Source: a virus
Length of the DNA: 26,615 nt
Virus record (IMG/VR): IMGVR_UViG_3300000116_000178
Location: 1-26,615 of that record
Strand: one strand, 5' to 3'
Below, piece after piece: positions 7,242-14,211 of this stretch (its first letter is position 1; the number at the start of each line of letters is the position of its first letter). Position numbers and translations under genes: made by a program. The notes beneath the pieces are model-generated. The model was given only the letters and a program-made list of their open reading frames with translations. It was not told where the DNA came from and made no database searches.

Positions 7242-7652
7242 TTGCCAGCAGCCTCAGCCTCACTAACGGGTGCTCTAGGAGAGACTGCATTTATGCAGCA
7301 TTTTCTAGCGCAAGGTCGTCTGGTATCGAAACCTATATATGACATTTGGAAAACGGACTTTGTAATTGAGTGGGAAGGTCAGTTAGTAAAGGTCAATGTC
7401 AAGACCATGTCCCAGGCCCCCAACGCTTTCCACACACAACTCCAGACAGGAGGAGGGGGCGGTAATAGGCGTCTGTATCGACCCGGAGAGATCGATTATT
7501 TCGGGATCGTTAATCTGAGTTATGAAATGATTTGGCTGGTCCCACTTGCAGCTGTTGAGGGCCGGACATTAATTTCATGGATACCGGATCATCTACGCAT
7601 AAGAAAGATTGCAAAGCGAGCTTTTAAGTGGGATCCATACCGTATTAAATGA
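7242..7652 (+). CDS. PD-(D/E)XK nuclease-like protein (I-Ssp6803I/PDDEXK_5-like)
   Basis: The 136-residue protein has the spacing of a small PD-(D/E)XK nuclease: GALGE (E14), KTDFVIEW (D39) and VNVKT (N52, K54). The third acidic or Gln position is Asn here, so activity is uncertain. The layout resembles the PDDEXK_5 family that includes the cyanobacterial intron endonuclease I-Ssp6803I, and also restriction-type folds. TTG at 7242 keeps the conserved GxxGE; the first ATG (7293) would delete it, though that ATG has a GGAG upstream. It sits between head genes, 36 nt after the previous stop. It could be a free-standing homing endonuclease or a packaging or recombination nuclease. Confidence 0.65.
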   Translation: MPAASASLTGALGETAFMQHFLAQGRLVSKPIYDIWKTDFVIEWEGQLVKVNVKTMSQAPNAFHTQLQTGGGGGNRRLYRPGEIDYFGIVNLSYEMIWLVPLAAVEGRTLISWIPDHLRIRKIAKRAFKWDPYRIK

Positions 7653-7704
7653 CCCAAACAGTAAAGCTAAGTAATTAACACATATAATTCGTTAGTATCA
7701 AAGT
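7653..7704 (+). promoter_or_regulatory. candidate promoter before the capsid gene cluster
   Basis: A perfect TATAAT lies at 7683-7688 in one of the few true intergenic gaps, 22 nt before the ATG of the protease-scaffold gene. No good -35 hexamer is present at the expected distance (7660-7665 is AGTAAA). The ATG also lacks a Shine-Dalgarno sequence (TTAGTATCAAAGT precedes it). A separate start of transcription for the highly expressed capsid genes is plausible but unproven. Confidence 0.3.
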
Positions 7705-8946
7705 ATGGGTCAAGTTTCTAGGTTTGATTATGGTCAGGTGACCAAGTCCGAAATGACGGACGAAGGTTACTTGAAGGTCTGGTGTAAGGCTGCCCGTGTG
7801 GGCACCCAGCGTTATACCCGAGGCGATGGCACACAAGTTGTGGAATATCGCCCTGAAGACGAAGTATCAAATCCCGAATCCCTAGCTTCCTTCGGAATGA
7901 AGGCAGTCACCCTTAATCATCCAAAGGTGCTGCTGGACTCGAAGACCACGAAGTTGCATCAGGTAGGGCATGCGGGATCGCATGTTCGCTTCTCCGATGG
8001 ATTTGTAGAGGTTGCATTGATCGTCACTGATCAAGCAGCAATTGAAGCAATTCAGAGAGGAGATGCACAAGAAGTCAGCGCTGGTTACAGAGTTGATTAC
8101 GACAACACGCCTGGTGTCACCCCTGAAGGTGAGTCTTATGACGGCATTCAACGCAATATCAAAGTGAATCACATCGCTTTGGTAAATCGCGGCAGAGCCG
8201 GACGTGAAGCCCGCCTACTACTCGATTCATGTGACCGCAACGATGCGGTGGCAGATGTCGAAAAACCGTCGAATTCGCCCGCTATTTCAATGGCAAGAAT
8301 TAACCTCGATGGTTTGGAAATCGAACTCTCCGCAGATGCTGCAGGAGCGGTCCAATCCTTCGTGAAGGATGCTGGGCGTGCTCAGGCGGAACTCCAGCAA
8401 AAGCTGGATGCGCAGGATCAGATTATCCAAACTGCAAGTACAGAAACATCCGAACTCCAGGGGCGTGCTGACGCTGCTGCTGGACGAATCACCGAGCTAG
8501 AGCAGCAATTGGCCGAGGCCGTTGCAGCAACAGAAAAGCGCGACGACGCTGCAGAGATTAACGCTGCCGTCAATGCTCGCATCTCAGCTCTGAACAAGTT
8601 TGCTCCAATTTTGCCCGAGGACTTTAAGTTCGACGGACAAGATGAGGCTGCAATTATGCAGCTTGCATATCAAAACGTCTTCGAGAAGGAAGCCCGCGAA
8701 GATGCGTCCGCAGATTATCTGCTGGGTGTATTGGACGGCGTGCTTGCTGCCATGGAGGACATCGATGAGGACGTAGAAGAAGTCAAAACTGACTCTGAAT
8801 TTGTCCCCGAAGAAGACGGCTCGAATGTCGCTGAAGTCCGCGCTGCTATTGCGCAGGTTCAAGCCACTGAGAAATTCGACGCCCAAGATTCTTACCGCCA
8901 GCAATTGCTGAATGGTTGGAAGTCAGATCTGTCGGCCACCGCTTAG
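7705..8946 (+). CDS. prohead protease-scaffold fusion (DUF2213)
   Basis: Residues 1 to about 175 match the DUF2213 pattern: VTLNHP (H72), VEVALIVTDQAAIEAIQRGDAQEVSAGY (S125), YDGIQRNIKVNHIALVNRGRAG (H156). The His-Ser-His set fits an assemblin-like prohead protease; assigning these as catalytic residues is inference. Residues about 196-300 form a scaffold-like segment that begins MARINLDGLEIELSADAA, followed by a long coiled coil (AELQQKLDAQDQ...ITELEQQLAEAVAATE). The acidic C-terminal region (about 345-375: MEDIDEDVEEVKTDSEFVPEEDG) and a final helix could bind capsid. The protein would guide capsid assembly and then cut itself out. It is followed directly by decoration and capsid genes, and its TAG stop lies inside the next gene's ribosome-binding site. 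Confidence 0.87.
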   Translation: MGQVSRFDYGQVTKSEMTDEGYLKVWCKAARVGTQRYTRGDGTQVVEYRPEDEVSNPESLASFGMKAVTLNHPKVLLDSKTTKLHQVGHAGSHVRFSDGFVEVALIVTDQAAIEAIQRGDAQEVSAGYRVDYDNTPGVTPEGESYDGIQRNIKVNHIALVNRGRAGREARLLLDSCDRNDAVADVEKPSNSPAISMARINLDGLEIELSADAAGAVQSFVKDAGRAQAELQQKLDAQDQIIQTASTETSELQGRADAAAGRITELEQQLAEAVAATEKRDDAAEINAAVNARISALNKFAPILPEDFKFDGQDEAAIMQLAYQNVFEKEAREDASADYLLGVLDGVLAAMEDIDEDVEEVKTDSEFVPEEDGSNVAEVRAAIAQVQATEKFDAQDSYRQQLLNGWKSDLSATA

Positions 8947-8957
8947 GAGAGAATTAA

Positions 8958-9548
8958 ATGGCTGTTACCTATTCCGAAAGTCTTGTCAGCAATCCCACTG
9001 GAGCACAAGGCACATATCCAAGCACCCAAACCAAGGGCCACGAGGGCATGCTTGGTGATCTACAGGCTTATGTTTCACGTTCTTACCAGAACGAGACGGG
9101 CGCTGTAATTCCTTTCGGTCATGCTTTGCTCCGCAATGGATCAGGCACAACCGATGCATCCGGCAAATTGCTTGCTGGTGCTTCTGCAACTGACATCGTC
9201 GGCGTTGCTCTTGACAGCAACACCTTCGCAATCGATTCAGATGCCAAAACCGCAGACGGTCGCGTTGGCTACAAAGCTGCCGCAACGATGAACGTGCTCT
9301 CAAAAGGCGTTCTGTATGTGTATTCAGCGCATGCAATCGCTCTTGGCGATGCAGTCCGCGTCTTCCATACAAACTCCGCTTCCGTTTCCTCTAATAAGGG
9401 ATATGTGGGCCGCTTCGGCAAAACTGCAGAAGCAGGAAAAACTTTTGAAGTCACCGCTGGTGCTCGCTGGTTGAGTTCCTGTGCTGCTGGTGGAATCGCT
9501 CTTCTTGAGATCGATCTTCCTGGTTTGACTGTTTCCGCCGATACTTGA
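8958..9548 (+). CDS. head decoration / structural cement-like protein
   Basis: The 196-residue protein lies between the scaffold and the major capsid gene, the usual place for a decoration protein. Its composition is Ala-, Ser-, Thr- and Gly-rich with short beta-like stretches. The pattern SRSYQNETGAVIPFGHALL (near 40-58) followed by DIVGVALDSNTFAID and GVLYVY...GDAVRV resembles structural cement proteins (Gp24-like) that bind capsomers from outside. A strong AGGAG (8945-8949) with 8-nt spacing sets the ATG. High expression is likely. The specific family is tentative. Confidence 0.72.
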   Translation: MAVTYSESLVSNPTGAQGTYPSTQTKGHEGMLGDLQAYVSRSYQNETGAVIPFGHALLRNGSGTTDASGKLLAGASATDIVGVALDSNTFAIDSDAKTADGRVGYKAAATMNVLSKGVLYVYSAHAIALGDAVRVFHTNSASVSSNKGYVGRFGKTAEAGKTFEVTAGARWLSSCAAGGIALLEIDLPGLTVSADT

Positions 9549-9561
9549 TAGGAACTAACTA

Positions 9562-10467
9562 ATGTCTGACATCCGTAATGACGAGGTGGGCCTATTTTTG
9601 GCTCGCGAGCTAGAAACCATTCTGGCCAAAAGTTTTGAAGTCTCTTATAGCGACATCAAATATTCGACTGTACTTCCGGTAAGTTCCGAAGTAGGCGAAG
9701 GGGCTGATTCTTACACCTACCGCGTGTTTGATGCCCAAGGCAAGATGGCAATGATTCAGGACAAAGGTTCTGATCTGCCCCGTGCTGATGTGCTGCGTAA
9801 GGAAGTAACGCTTCCTGTGCGCTCACTTGGTGCATCGTTTGCTTATTCAATCCAAGAGACCCGTGCTGCTGCAACGATCCCTGGAATGAACCTGGAGCAG
9901 CGTCGTGCTAACGCAGTGCGTCGTGCCTACGAAGAGAAAGTGCAAGAGGTTGCATTCTTCGGTGATGCCGCTTCTGGTATCGATGGCTTCTTCAACTCTG
10001 CACAAGTAGACAAGATCGTTCCTAACAAGTGGTTCGCCTCTACTTCTACCCCTGATGAAATGCTTGAGGTGCTTAATGAAGCTCCTACTCGCATTGTTTC
10101 CGGCTCTAAGCAGAAGGAAGTTCCCAACACAATTCTGCTGGATTACAATTCCTACAGGATTATTTCGACCACGGCTCGTTCTAGTACCTCGGATTCGACC
10201 GTGATGGAATTCTTCCTTCGGACGAACCCTTACATCCGTTCTATCGAGCCAATCAACGAGCTTGCTGCTGGTAACTCCAGCCTGAGCAAGGATCGCATGA
10301 TCTGCTACGACCGCAGCCCTGAGAAGCTGCAATTGCACCTTCCTAAGACTCTGGAATTCCTTCCTCCTGTTCGTCAGAACTTGGAATTCAGCGTTGCCGC
10401 TCACGCCCGCATCGGCGGAACTGCGGTTTACTTCCCTAAGAGCGTTCTCTACGTAGAAAAGGCTTGA
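9562..10467 (+). CDS. major capsid protein (DUF2184, HK97-like fold)
   Basis: The 301-residue protein matches the DUF2184 major capsid pattern: an N-terminal helical arm (GLFLARELETILAKSFEV), SYTYRVFDAQGKMAMIQDKGSDLPRADV (spine and E-loop region), ASFAYSIQETRAA, LEQRRANAVRRAYEEKVQEVAFFGDA (long spine helix), then the A-domain and a C-terminal AHARIGGTAVYFPKSVLYVEKA. Hundreds of copies would form the icosahedral shell. AGGA before the ATG gives a good start. It has no extra N-terminal delta domain, which fits the separate protease-scaffold gene upstream. Confidence 0.92.
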   Translation: MSDIRNDEVGLFLARELETILAKSFEVSYSDIKYSTVLPVSSEVGEGADSYTYRVFDAQGKMAMIQDKGSDLPRADVLRKEVTLPVRSLGASFAYSIQETRAAATIPGMNLEQRRANAVRRAYEEKVQEVAFFGDAASGIDGFFNSAQVDKIVPNKWFASTSTPDEMLEVLNEAPTRIVSGSKQKEVPNTILLDYNSYRIISTTARSSTSDSTVMEFFLRTNPYIRSIEPINELAAGNSSLSKDRMICYDRSPEKLQLHLPKTLEFLPPVRQNLEFSVAAHARIGGTAVYFPKSVLYVEKA

Positions 10468-10492
10468 TCCTTAAAACTTTATTCTTCAGAAA

Positions 10493-10903
10493 ATGATTGT
10501 TACTTACTCACCACAACTCGAAAACCCTTCTCGCGACAAGGAAGTCACTCTAGGCTTCACTTTTATCGGAGAGAAGACCGGCAGTTCTGAGTACGTGCAG
10601 TTCAAATCTGGGGTCAACCGCGATGTTGACCCTGCGGTTTGGGCACAGGTGAAAACCATGCCCTTAGCCAATGAACTGCTTCAGATCGGCGCTTTAACTG
10701 TTTCAGAGGACGTGGAGGTTGTTACCGATGCGCCCAAAGGAACCGGTGGCTTGGCATCAATGCCAGTCAAAGAGGCACTTGATTCAATCAACCGTACTTT
10801 CGACCTTGATCTTCTCAAGGAGTTGGACTACGCAGAGAATCGAGTTCGCATCAAGAATGCGATTCAAAAGCGAATCAAAGCAATCACTGAAGGCGAAGGT
10901 TAA
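10493..10903 (+). CDS. hypothetical protein after capsid gene, possible head accessory (136 aa)
   Basis: The ORF starts 25 nt after the capsid stop. The N-terminal half appears beta-rich (VTLGFTFIGEKTGSSEYVQFKSGVNRDVDPAVW), and the C-terminal half is helical (MPVKEALDSINRTFDLDLLKELDYAENRVRIKNAIQKRIKAI). Proteins of this kind often lie between the capsid and connector genes in such phages, but I cannot name a family. It joins the next gene by TAATG overlap. Confidence 0.7.
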   Translation: MIVTYSPQLENPSRDKEVTLGFTFIGEKTGSSEYVQFKSGVNRDVDPAVWAQVKTMPLANELLQIGALTVSEDVEVVTDAPKGTGGLASMPVKEALDSINRTFDLDLLKELDYAENRVRIKNAIQKRIKAITEGEG

Positions 10904-11232
10904 TGGCAGTCACCAGCACAAGTTTTTTAACTCGGTTCCCTGAGTTTTCAAATATCGAAAGTGCTGTCGTGACATTAACGATAGGCGAGGCCGAACGCCA
11001 GAACAACGAGGATGTGTGGGGCGACCAGTATGACGATGCGGTCAATTACATGACTGCTCACTTATTGGCCAGCCGTACACAGTCCATCGGGCAACAGATC
11101 GGTGTTTCCTCGTCTGTCCGAACAATTAAATATCAAGGTGTAGCTGGATACACCCTGGCTGATACAACGTATGGGGCCACATATCTATTTTTGCGTGAGG
11201 GGCTTGTCGAGCTGACAGGCTTTAGTTTCTAA
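10903..11232 (+). CDS. head-tail connector/adaptor (DUF4054-like)
   Basis: The 109-residue protein fits DUF4054: FLTRFPEFSN near the start, an Ile-Gly-Glu-Ala-Glu helix (TLTIGEAERQN), DQYDDAVNYMTAHLLASRTQ, and a C-terminal segment ending ELTGFSF. The family includes adaptor proteins that attach beneath the portal, like HK97 gp6. It is the first of a run of connector genes, coupled on both sides by TAATG overlaps. Confidence 0.8.
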   Translation: MAVTSTSFLTRFPEFSNIESAVVTLTIGEAERQNNEDVWGDQYDDAVNYMTAHLLASRTQSIGQQIGVSSSVRTIKYQGVAGYTLADTTYGATYLFLREGLVELTGFSF

Positions 11233-11609
11233 TGGGCGCTTATTCTCCTTTTGACAATTCCAAATTAGTATTCCAGGTATTTTCGTCATACTCGACTGAC
11301 CAATCAACCGGAAACCTAATTCAGAAGACTGTAGAGGAGACATATCTGTGCAATATTCAGCTTAGTGCCTCAAACTCCAAGACTAAAGCAGGTGCCAATG
11401 AAGTTGAAATTTTCTGCAGGGGTAAGTTACTAGCTCCTTCGACTTTTAGCTTTAAGATCAGGGTTGGCATGGAAGCTTCAGCAACTATTAATGGTCTACG
11501 TGGAAAATTAAGGATTTTAGACCTGGGATCTAATGTTCTATCGTTTGCACGATCAACACAATTTCAGGAATTCACAGCAGAGTTCGAGCAAATTGGCAAT
11601 GCAGGTTAA
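11232..11609 (+). CDS. putative head closure / neck protein (125 aa)
   Basis: The 125-residue protein looks largely beta-stranded (KLVFQVFSSY, ETYLCNIQLSAS, EVEIFCRGKLL, LRGKLRILDLG, EFTAEFEQIGNAG), which would suit a small beta-barrel head-closure or stopper protein. The assignment rests on position between the DUF4054 adaptor and the gp10/Z-like gene rather than on recognised motifs. Confidence 0.65.
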   Translation: MGAYSPFDNSKLVFQVFSSYSTDQSTGNLIQKTVEETYLCNIQLSASNSKTKAGANEVEIFCRGKLLAPSTFSFKIRVGMEASATINGLRGKLRILDLGSNVLSFARSTQFQEFTAEFEQIGNAG

Positions 11610-11611
11610 TC

Positions 11612-12028
11612 ATGCGTATCAAGAAAATCGGTATACAGCCCAATCAGGTTTCTGAACTTTTTAACAAAGCGTTGCAACAGGGTTTAGAGGAAGTTGTTCC
11701 TGAATTAGATACGCAGTTCACCAAAGAGATCCAGTCTGTCAAATGGGGCTGGCCAAACATTACTCAAAGGAAAAATGGCAGTGAAGCCTATTATGTAAGG
11801 GATATTGTTGACACTGGAGATTTGATGCGCAGTCAGGTCAATAATCGCGATAATAAATATTCGGTTACATGGTCTTGGTTGACTAATTACTCAGCCGTTG
11901 TACACAATGGCGCAAGACTTAAAAATGGCATTGTGTTGCTGGACCGCCCTTGGACTGAAACTGCTGTAAAGATCGTCGATCCATATGAGATCATTTCAGA
12001 TACACTTAGGAGAGAGTTAAATGGCTAG
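11612..12028 (+). CDS. tail completion / neck protein (HK97 gp10 or lambda Z-like)
   Basis: The 138-residue protein has the shape of HK97 gp10-type proteins: an N-terminal amphipathic helix (NQVSELFNKALQQGLEEVVPELDTQF), a middle stretch with a GDLMRSQ motif, and SAVVHNGARLKNGIVLLDRPW, recalling the YA..VH.G...RPF signature of that family. Such proteins sit at the head-tail junction. It overlaps the next gene by 8 nt, and its last codons carry that gene's AGGAG ribosome-binding site. Confidence 0.78.
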   Translation: MRIKKIGIQPNQVSELFNKALQQGLEEVVPELDTQFTKEIQSVKWGWPNITQRKNGSEAYYVRDIVDTGDLMRSQVNNRDNKYSVTWSWLTNYSAVVHNGARLKNGIVLLDRPWTETAVKIVDPYEIISDTLRRELNG

Positions 12029-12422
12029 TGTATCTCAAGTACGCTCAGTTTTAGACTCAATTATCGGAATTTATTTGGGTACTTATAACCTCCCAGATGG
12101 TTCTACATCCCCCGCCCTTTGGGTTCGGGGTTCGCAGCAAGTTCCCAAAGACTGGACAATCACAGGCACCGAATGTGTGCTTGATGAAGTACCAGAAGCC
12201 AGGAATGTGCCAACGATGTCTCAGGCGGTGTTCCTAAATTTATTTTGGAACGTAACTCTAACCAGCTACGACACAACCGTTACTTTAGAGAATCTTAGGT
12301 TGCTTCTTTTTCGGGCCTTCCCTGATATGGATACAGCGGTGTACACACCACAAACAGACATATCTTTTGAAAGTTTGAAAGTAACTATCCCCGACTACTC
12401 AATCCACACAGAGATAAGCTAA
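12021..12422 (+). CDS. putative tail terminator (lambda U-like)
   Basis: The 133-residue protein has an N-terminal helix (VSQVRSVLDSIIGIYLG), a strand-rich middle (FLNLFWNVTLTSYDTTVTLENLRLLLFRAFPD) and a C-terminal strand. That layout and its position directly before the tail tube gene match tail terminators, which cap the tube and join it to the head. No diagnostic motif is visible. AGGAG 8 nt upstream sets the start, and the end overlaps the tube gene as TAATG. Confidence 0.72.
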   Translation: MASVSQVRSVLDSIIGIYLGTYNLPDGSTSPALWVRGSQQVPKDWTITGTECVLDEVPEARNVPTMSQAVFLNLFWNVTLTSYDTTVTLENLRLLLFRAFPDMDTAVYTPQTDISFESLKVTIPDYSIHTEIS

Positions 12423-13009
12423 TGGCTCAACTCCCAGGATCCGCTTTTCTAAAAGGGCGCGATCGTCTTGTCCGAATTTCAGAAACAGGCGGAGCGCGTG
12501 CAGTGCCTGCAAGCCACGGTGATGGCGACCCTAATGCTGCATATACAATTCCCAGTGCTAATTATTCCAACACTAAATTACTCAAGGGCCTGACGGCAGC
12601 TGAGTACACTCCCTCACCGAATTCTCAGGAATTTTACCTGATGGGTGACGACGGTTTTCGTGACAGTGTTGGCGTCACAATGGCTGGTGAGCTGGCATGT
12701 ACGGCGTTTTTCATCCAAGGGCTTTCCAGTGGTGTGGCTAATACTGCCATTGATGACGCACTTGTCATGATCATGAAGTCTGAGAACGACCCTGATCGTG
12801 AGCTGTTTGTCGAAGTATTGACCTATTTAGGTCTTCAAGGTTCCGAGCACGTTTATAACACTCGCGCATTTAACTCCTGTATTACAGGCGTTTCTGAGAG
12901 TGCAGCTTCTGATGGAATTATCGAGTACTCCTGGTCCTTCCAATCACGCGGCCAGATTTTCGTTGGTGAGTTCAGTGCTGGCGTTACCAAGCTTGACGTT
13001 TACGCCTGA
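12422..13009 (+). CDS. major tail tube protein (lambda V-like)
   Basis: The 195-residue protein begins MAQLPGSAFLKGRDRLVRISE. It has a long beta-hairpin-like stretch (GVTMAGELACTAFFIQGL), a helix (VANTAIDDALVMIMKSENDPDRELFVEVLTYLG) and a C-terminal strand pair (GIIEYSWSFQSRGQIFVGEF), as in tail tube subunits that polymerise as hexamer rings. Size and position before the assembly chaperones and tape measure support the call. Expression is probably high, although it relies on coupling (TAATG) rather than a strong ribosome-binding site. Confidence 0.83.
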   Translation: MAQLPGSAFLKGRDRLVRISETGGARAVPASHGDGDPNAAYTIPSANYSNTKLLKGLTAAEYTPSPNSQEFYLMGDDGFRDSVGVTMAGELACTAFFIQGLSSGVANTAIDDALVMIMKSENDPDRELFVEVLTYLGLQGSEHVYNTRAFNSCITGVSESAASDGIIEYSWSFQSRGQIFVGEFSAGVTKLDVYA

Positions 13010-13239
13010 TGCAAGTTGATCTGCTTACCTCTGTGGATAAGCAGTCCTTCTTCATCAACTGCAGAGCTAAGGGAGAATTGCTTGAGGTGGGGGCGGTTTA
13101 TATCGCCCCTTCGTCGTCTTCTCCAATGAAACTTATATCTGAGGAAGGTGTTAGTTTGACTGTAGAAATCCCTGAAAATGCTTTCGACCAGATCTTAGAG
13201 ATGGTTGCGGCAGATACCTCTTTTTATATCATTTCATGA
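13009..13239 (+). CDS. small hypothetical protein between tail tube and chaperone genes (76 aa)
   Basis: The 76-residue product is coupled at both ends (TGATG and ATGA). It is beta-rich in its first two thirds (FFINCRAKGELLEVGAVYIAP, GVSLTVEIPENAF) and ends FYIIS. Lambda has no gene here, so this is an insertion relative to the lambda order. It might modify the tube or help chaperone assembly, but no family is recognised. Confidence 0.7.
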   Translation: MQVDLLTSVDKQSFFINCRAKGELLEVGAVYIAPSSSSPMKLISEEGVSLTVEIPENAFDQILEMVAADTSFYIIS

Positions 13240-13745
13240 GCAAGTATTCAAAAATTTTCTTCGGACAGAAGACGTATTACGACATTTTGCCTTTTCGATT
13301 CCCCATTTATAACGATTTAGTTGCCGGTGAGATCGAAGGTATAGAGGACTTAGCACGAAAGCAGGCGAAGAATACCTATGCGCTGCTCAAGATTGCTAAG
13401 GACGTAGCTCAGAAGCAAGAGATTCCTGTGCAGGAAGCCTTGGACGCCCTTAGTGACATCAATCAGAATCAGGATCTGTTGTATGAGTATGTAGAAGAGC
13501 TTGCTGATATCCAAACTCAGGGTCAATCTGTAAGCGAGCAGAAGATTCAGACTGTGACCTTGTTCATGCGTTACAGGGCCGAATTAAAGGAGCGCAACAA
13601 ATGGGTGCAGGTCTCTGATTGGGAGGAGGCAGATACAAGAGAAATGCCCCGCCGCCTGCTTGACGATATTTTTGATTTTGTGGATTGGGAACGGAACGGT
13701 TGGCCTAGTGACGAGGTTGACAGCGAGGATTCCGAGGGAAACTAA
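13236..13745 (+). CDS. tail assembly chaperone, short form (lambda G-like)
   Basis: The 169-residue, mostly helical, acidic protein lies between the tube and the tape measure. Its last codons (GAG GGA AAC TAA) contain a G GGA AAC slippery heptamer, so a fraction of ribosomes should shift to -1 and make a longer product using the next ORF, as for lambda G and G-T. The short form would coat the tape measure during tail assembly and not remain in the virion. The C-terminus is rich in Asp and Glu (WPSDEVDSEDSEGN). It starts by ATGA overlap with no Shine-Dalgarno sequence. Confidence 0.85.
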   Translation: MSKYSKIFFGQKTYYDILPFRFPIYNDLVAGEIEGIEDLARKQAKNTYALLKIAKDVAQKQEIPVQEALDALSDINQNQDLLYEYVEELADIQTQGQSVSEQKIQTVTLFMRYRAELKERNKWVQVSDWEEADTREMPRRLLDDIFDFVDWERNGWPSDEVDSEDSEGN

Positions 13746-13802
13746 CGATCGAGGTGGTCAACAAGCGTATTGCTTTTTTAAGGGAATATTTGGCCACCTC
13801 GG
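13736..13802 (+). promoter_or_regulatory. -1 programmed ribosomal frameshift signal
   Basis: The slippery heptamer GGGAAAC (13736-13742) is in the X-XXY-YYZ register of the G-like frame (G GGA AAC), directly before its TAA stop. After slippage the next codon is CTA at 13742. A stem of 10 contiguous pairs joins 13751-13760 to 13791-13800 (GAGGTGG with CCACCTC, a G-T wobble, C-G and A-T), extended by C13750-G13801 and a T13749-G13802 wobble. The spacer is 6-7 nt, which is optimal. A small AAGC/GCTT hairpin (13763-13766 with 13772-13775) may form in the 30-nt loop. Confidence 0.88.
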
Positions 13803-14179
13803 AGATTGATTTACTGATGCTGTATACAGAGTTCCGTGCGTCTCCAGCAGGCCAGGACATTGGTATGTATCAGTTTTCACGCATGCCATTGAAACTGGTG
13901 TATGAGATCGTGCGTTTGGCGGGTGACAGGGATAAGAAGTGGGCAAATATCTATTCAATTTCAATCGCACGTCTGAGTGGGATCGTTATTTCCGTTGCGA
14001 AAGGCTTTAGTGGAGATAAGTCTCCGATACCAGAGTTGGATCAGTTTTTGCCGTACCCATTGGATCAGGAGTCTAATGAATTCATTGCTGAAACCAAGTT
14101 GGTTTACAAGGGTTTATTGGCCAAACAAGTATTGCCACTTCACGTCATTGCAGCATTGAATAAAGTCATAACTGTTTAA
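13754..14179 (+). CDS. tail assembly chaperone, frameshift extension (lambda T-like)
   Basis: This ORF is in the -1 frame relative to the G-like gene and is open from 13721, so it is continuous with the slippery site. The annotated GTG at 13754 lies inside the predicted stem and lacks its own well-spaced ribosome-binding sequence, so it is probably expressed only as a fusion. That fusion would have 169 residues of G-like protein plus 145 encoded from 13742, about 314 in total. The T-like part is helical (LREYLATSEIDLLMLYTEF...LPLHVIAALNKVITV) and would bind tail tube subunits and bring them to the tape measure. Confidence 0.85.
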   Translation: MVNKRIAFLREYLATSEIDLLMLYTEFRASPAGQDIGMYQFSRMPLKLVYEIVRLAGDRDKKWANIYSISIARLSGIVISVAKGFSGDKSPIPELDQFLPYPLDQESNEFIAETKLVYKGLLAKQVLPLHVIAALNKVITV

Positions 14180-14211
14180 CCGATAAAATTAAATCAAGAC
14201 GAGGTAATTAA

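Noticed and set aside
9847-10404. 185-codon ORF on the minus strand inside the major capsid gene
   Set aside because: It is antisense to the capsid gene, with Arg/His-rich composition typical of a shadow frame and no family resemblance.
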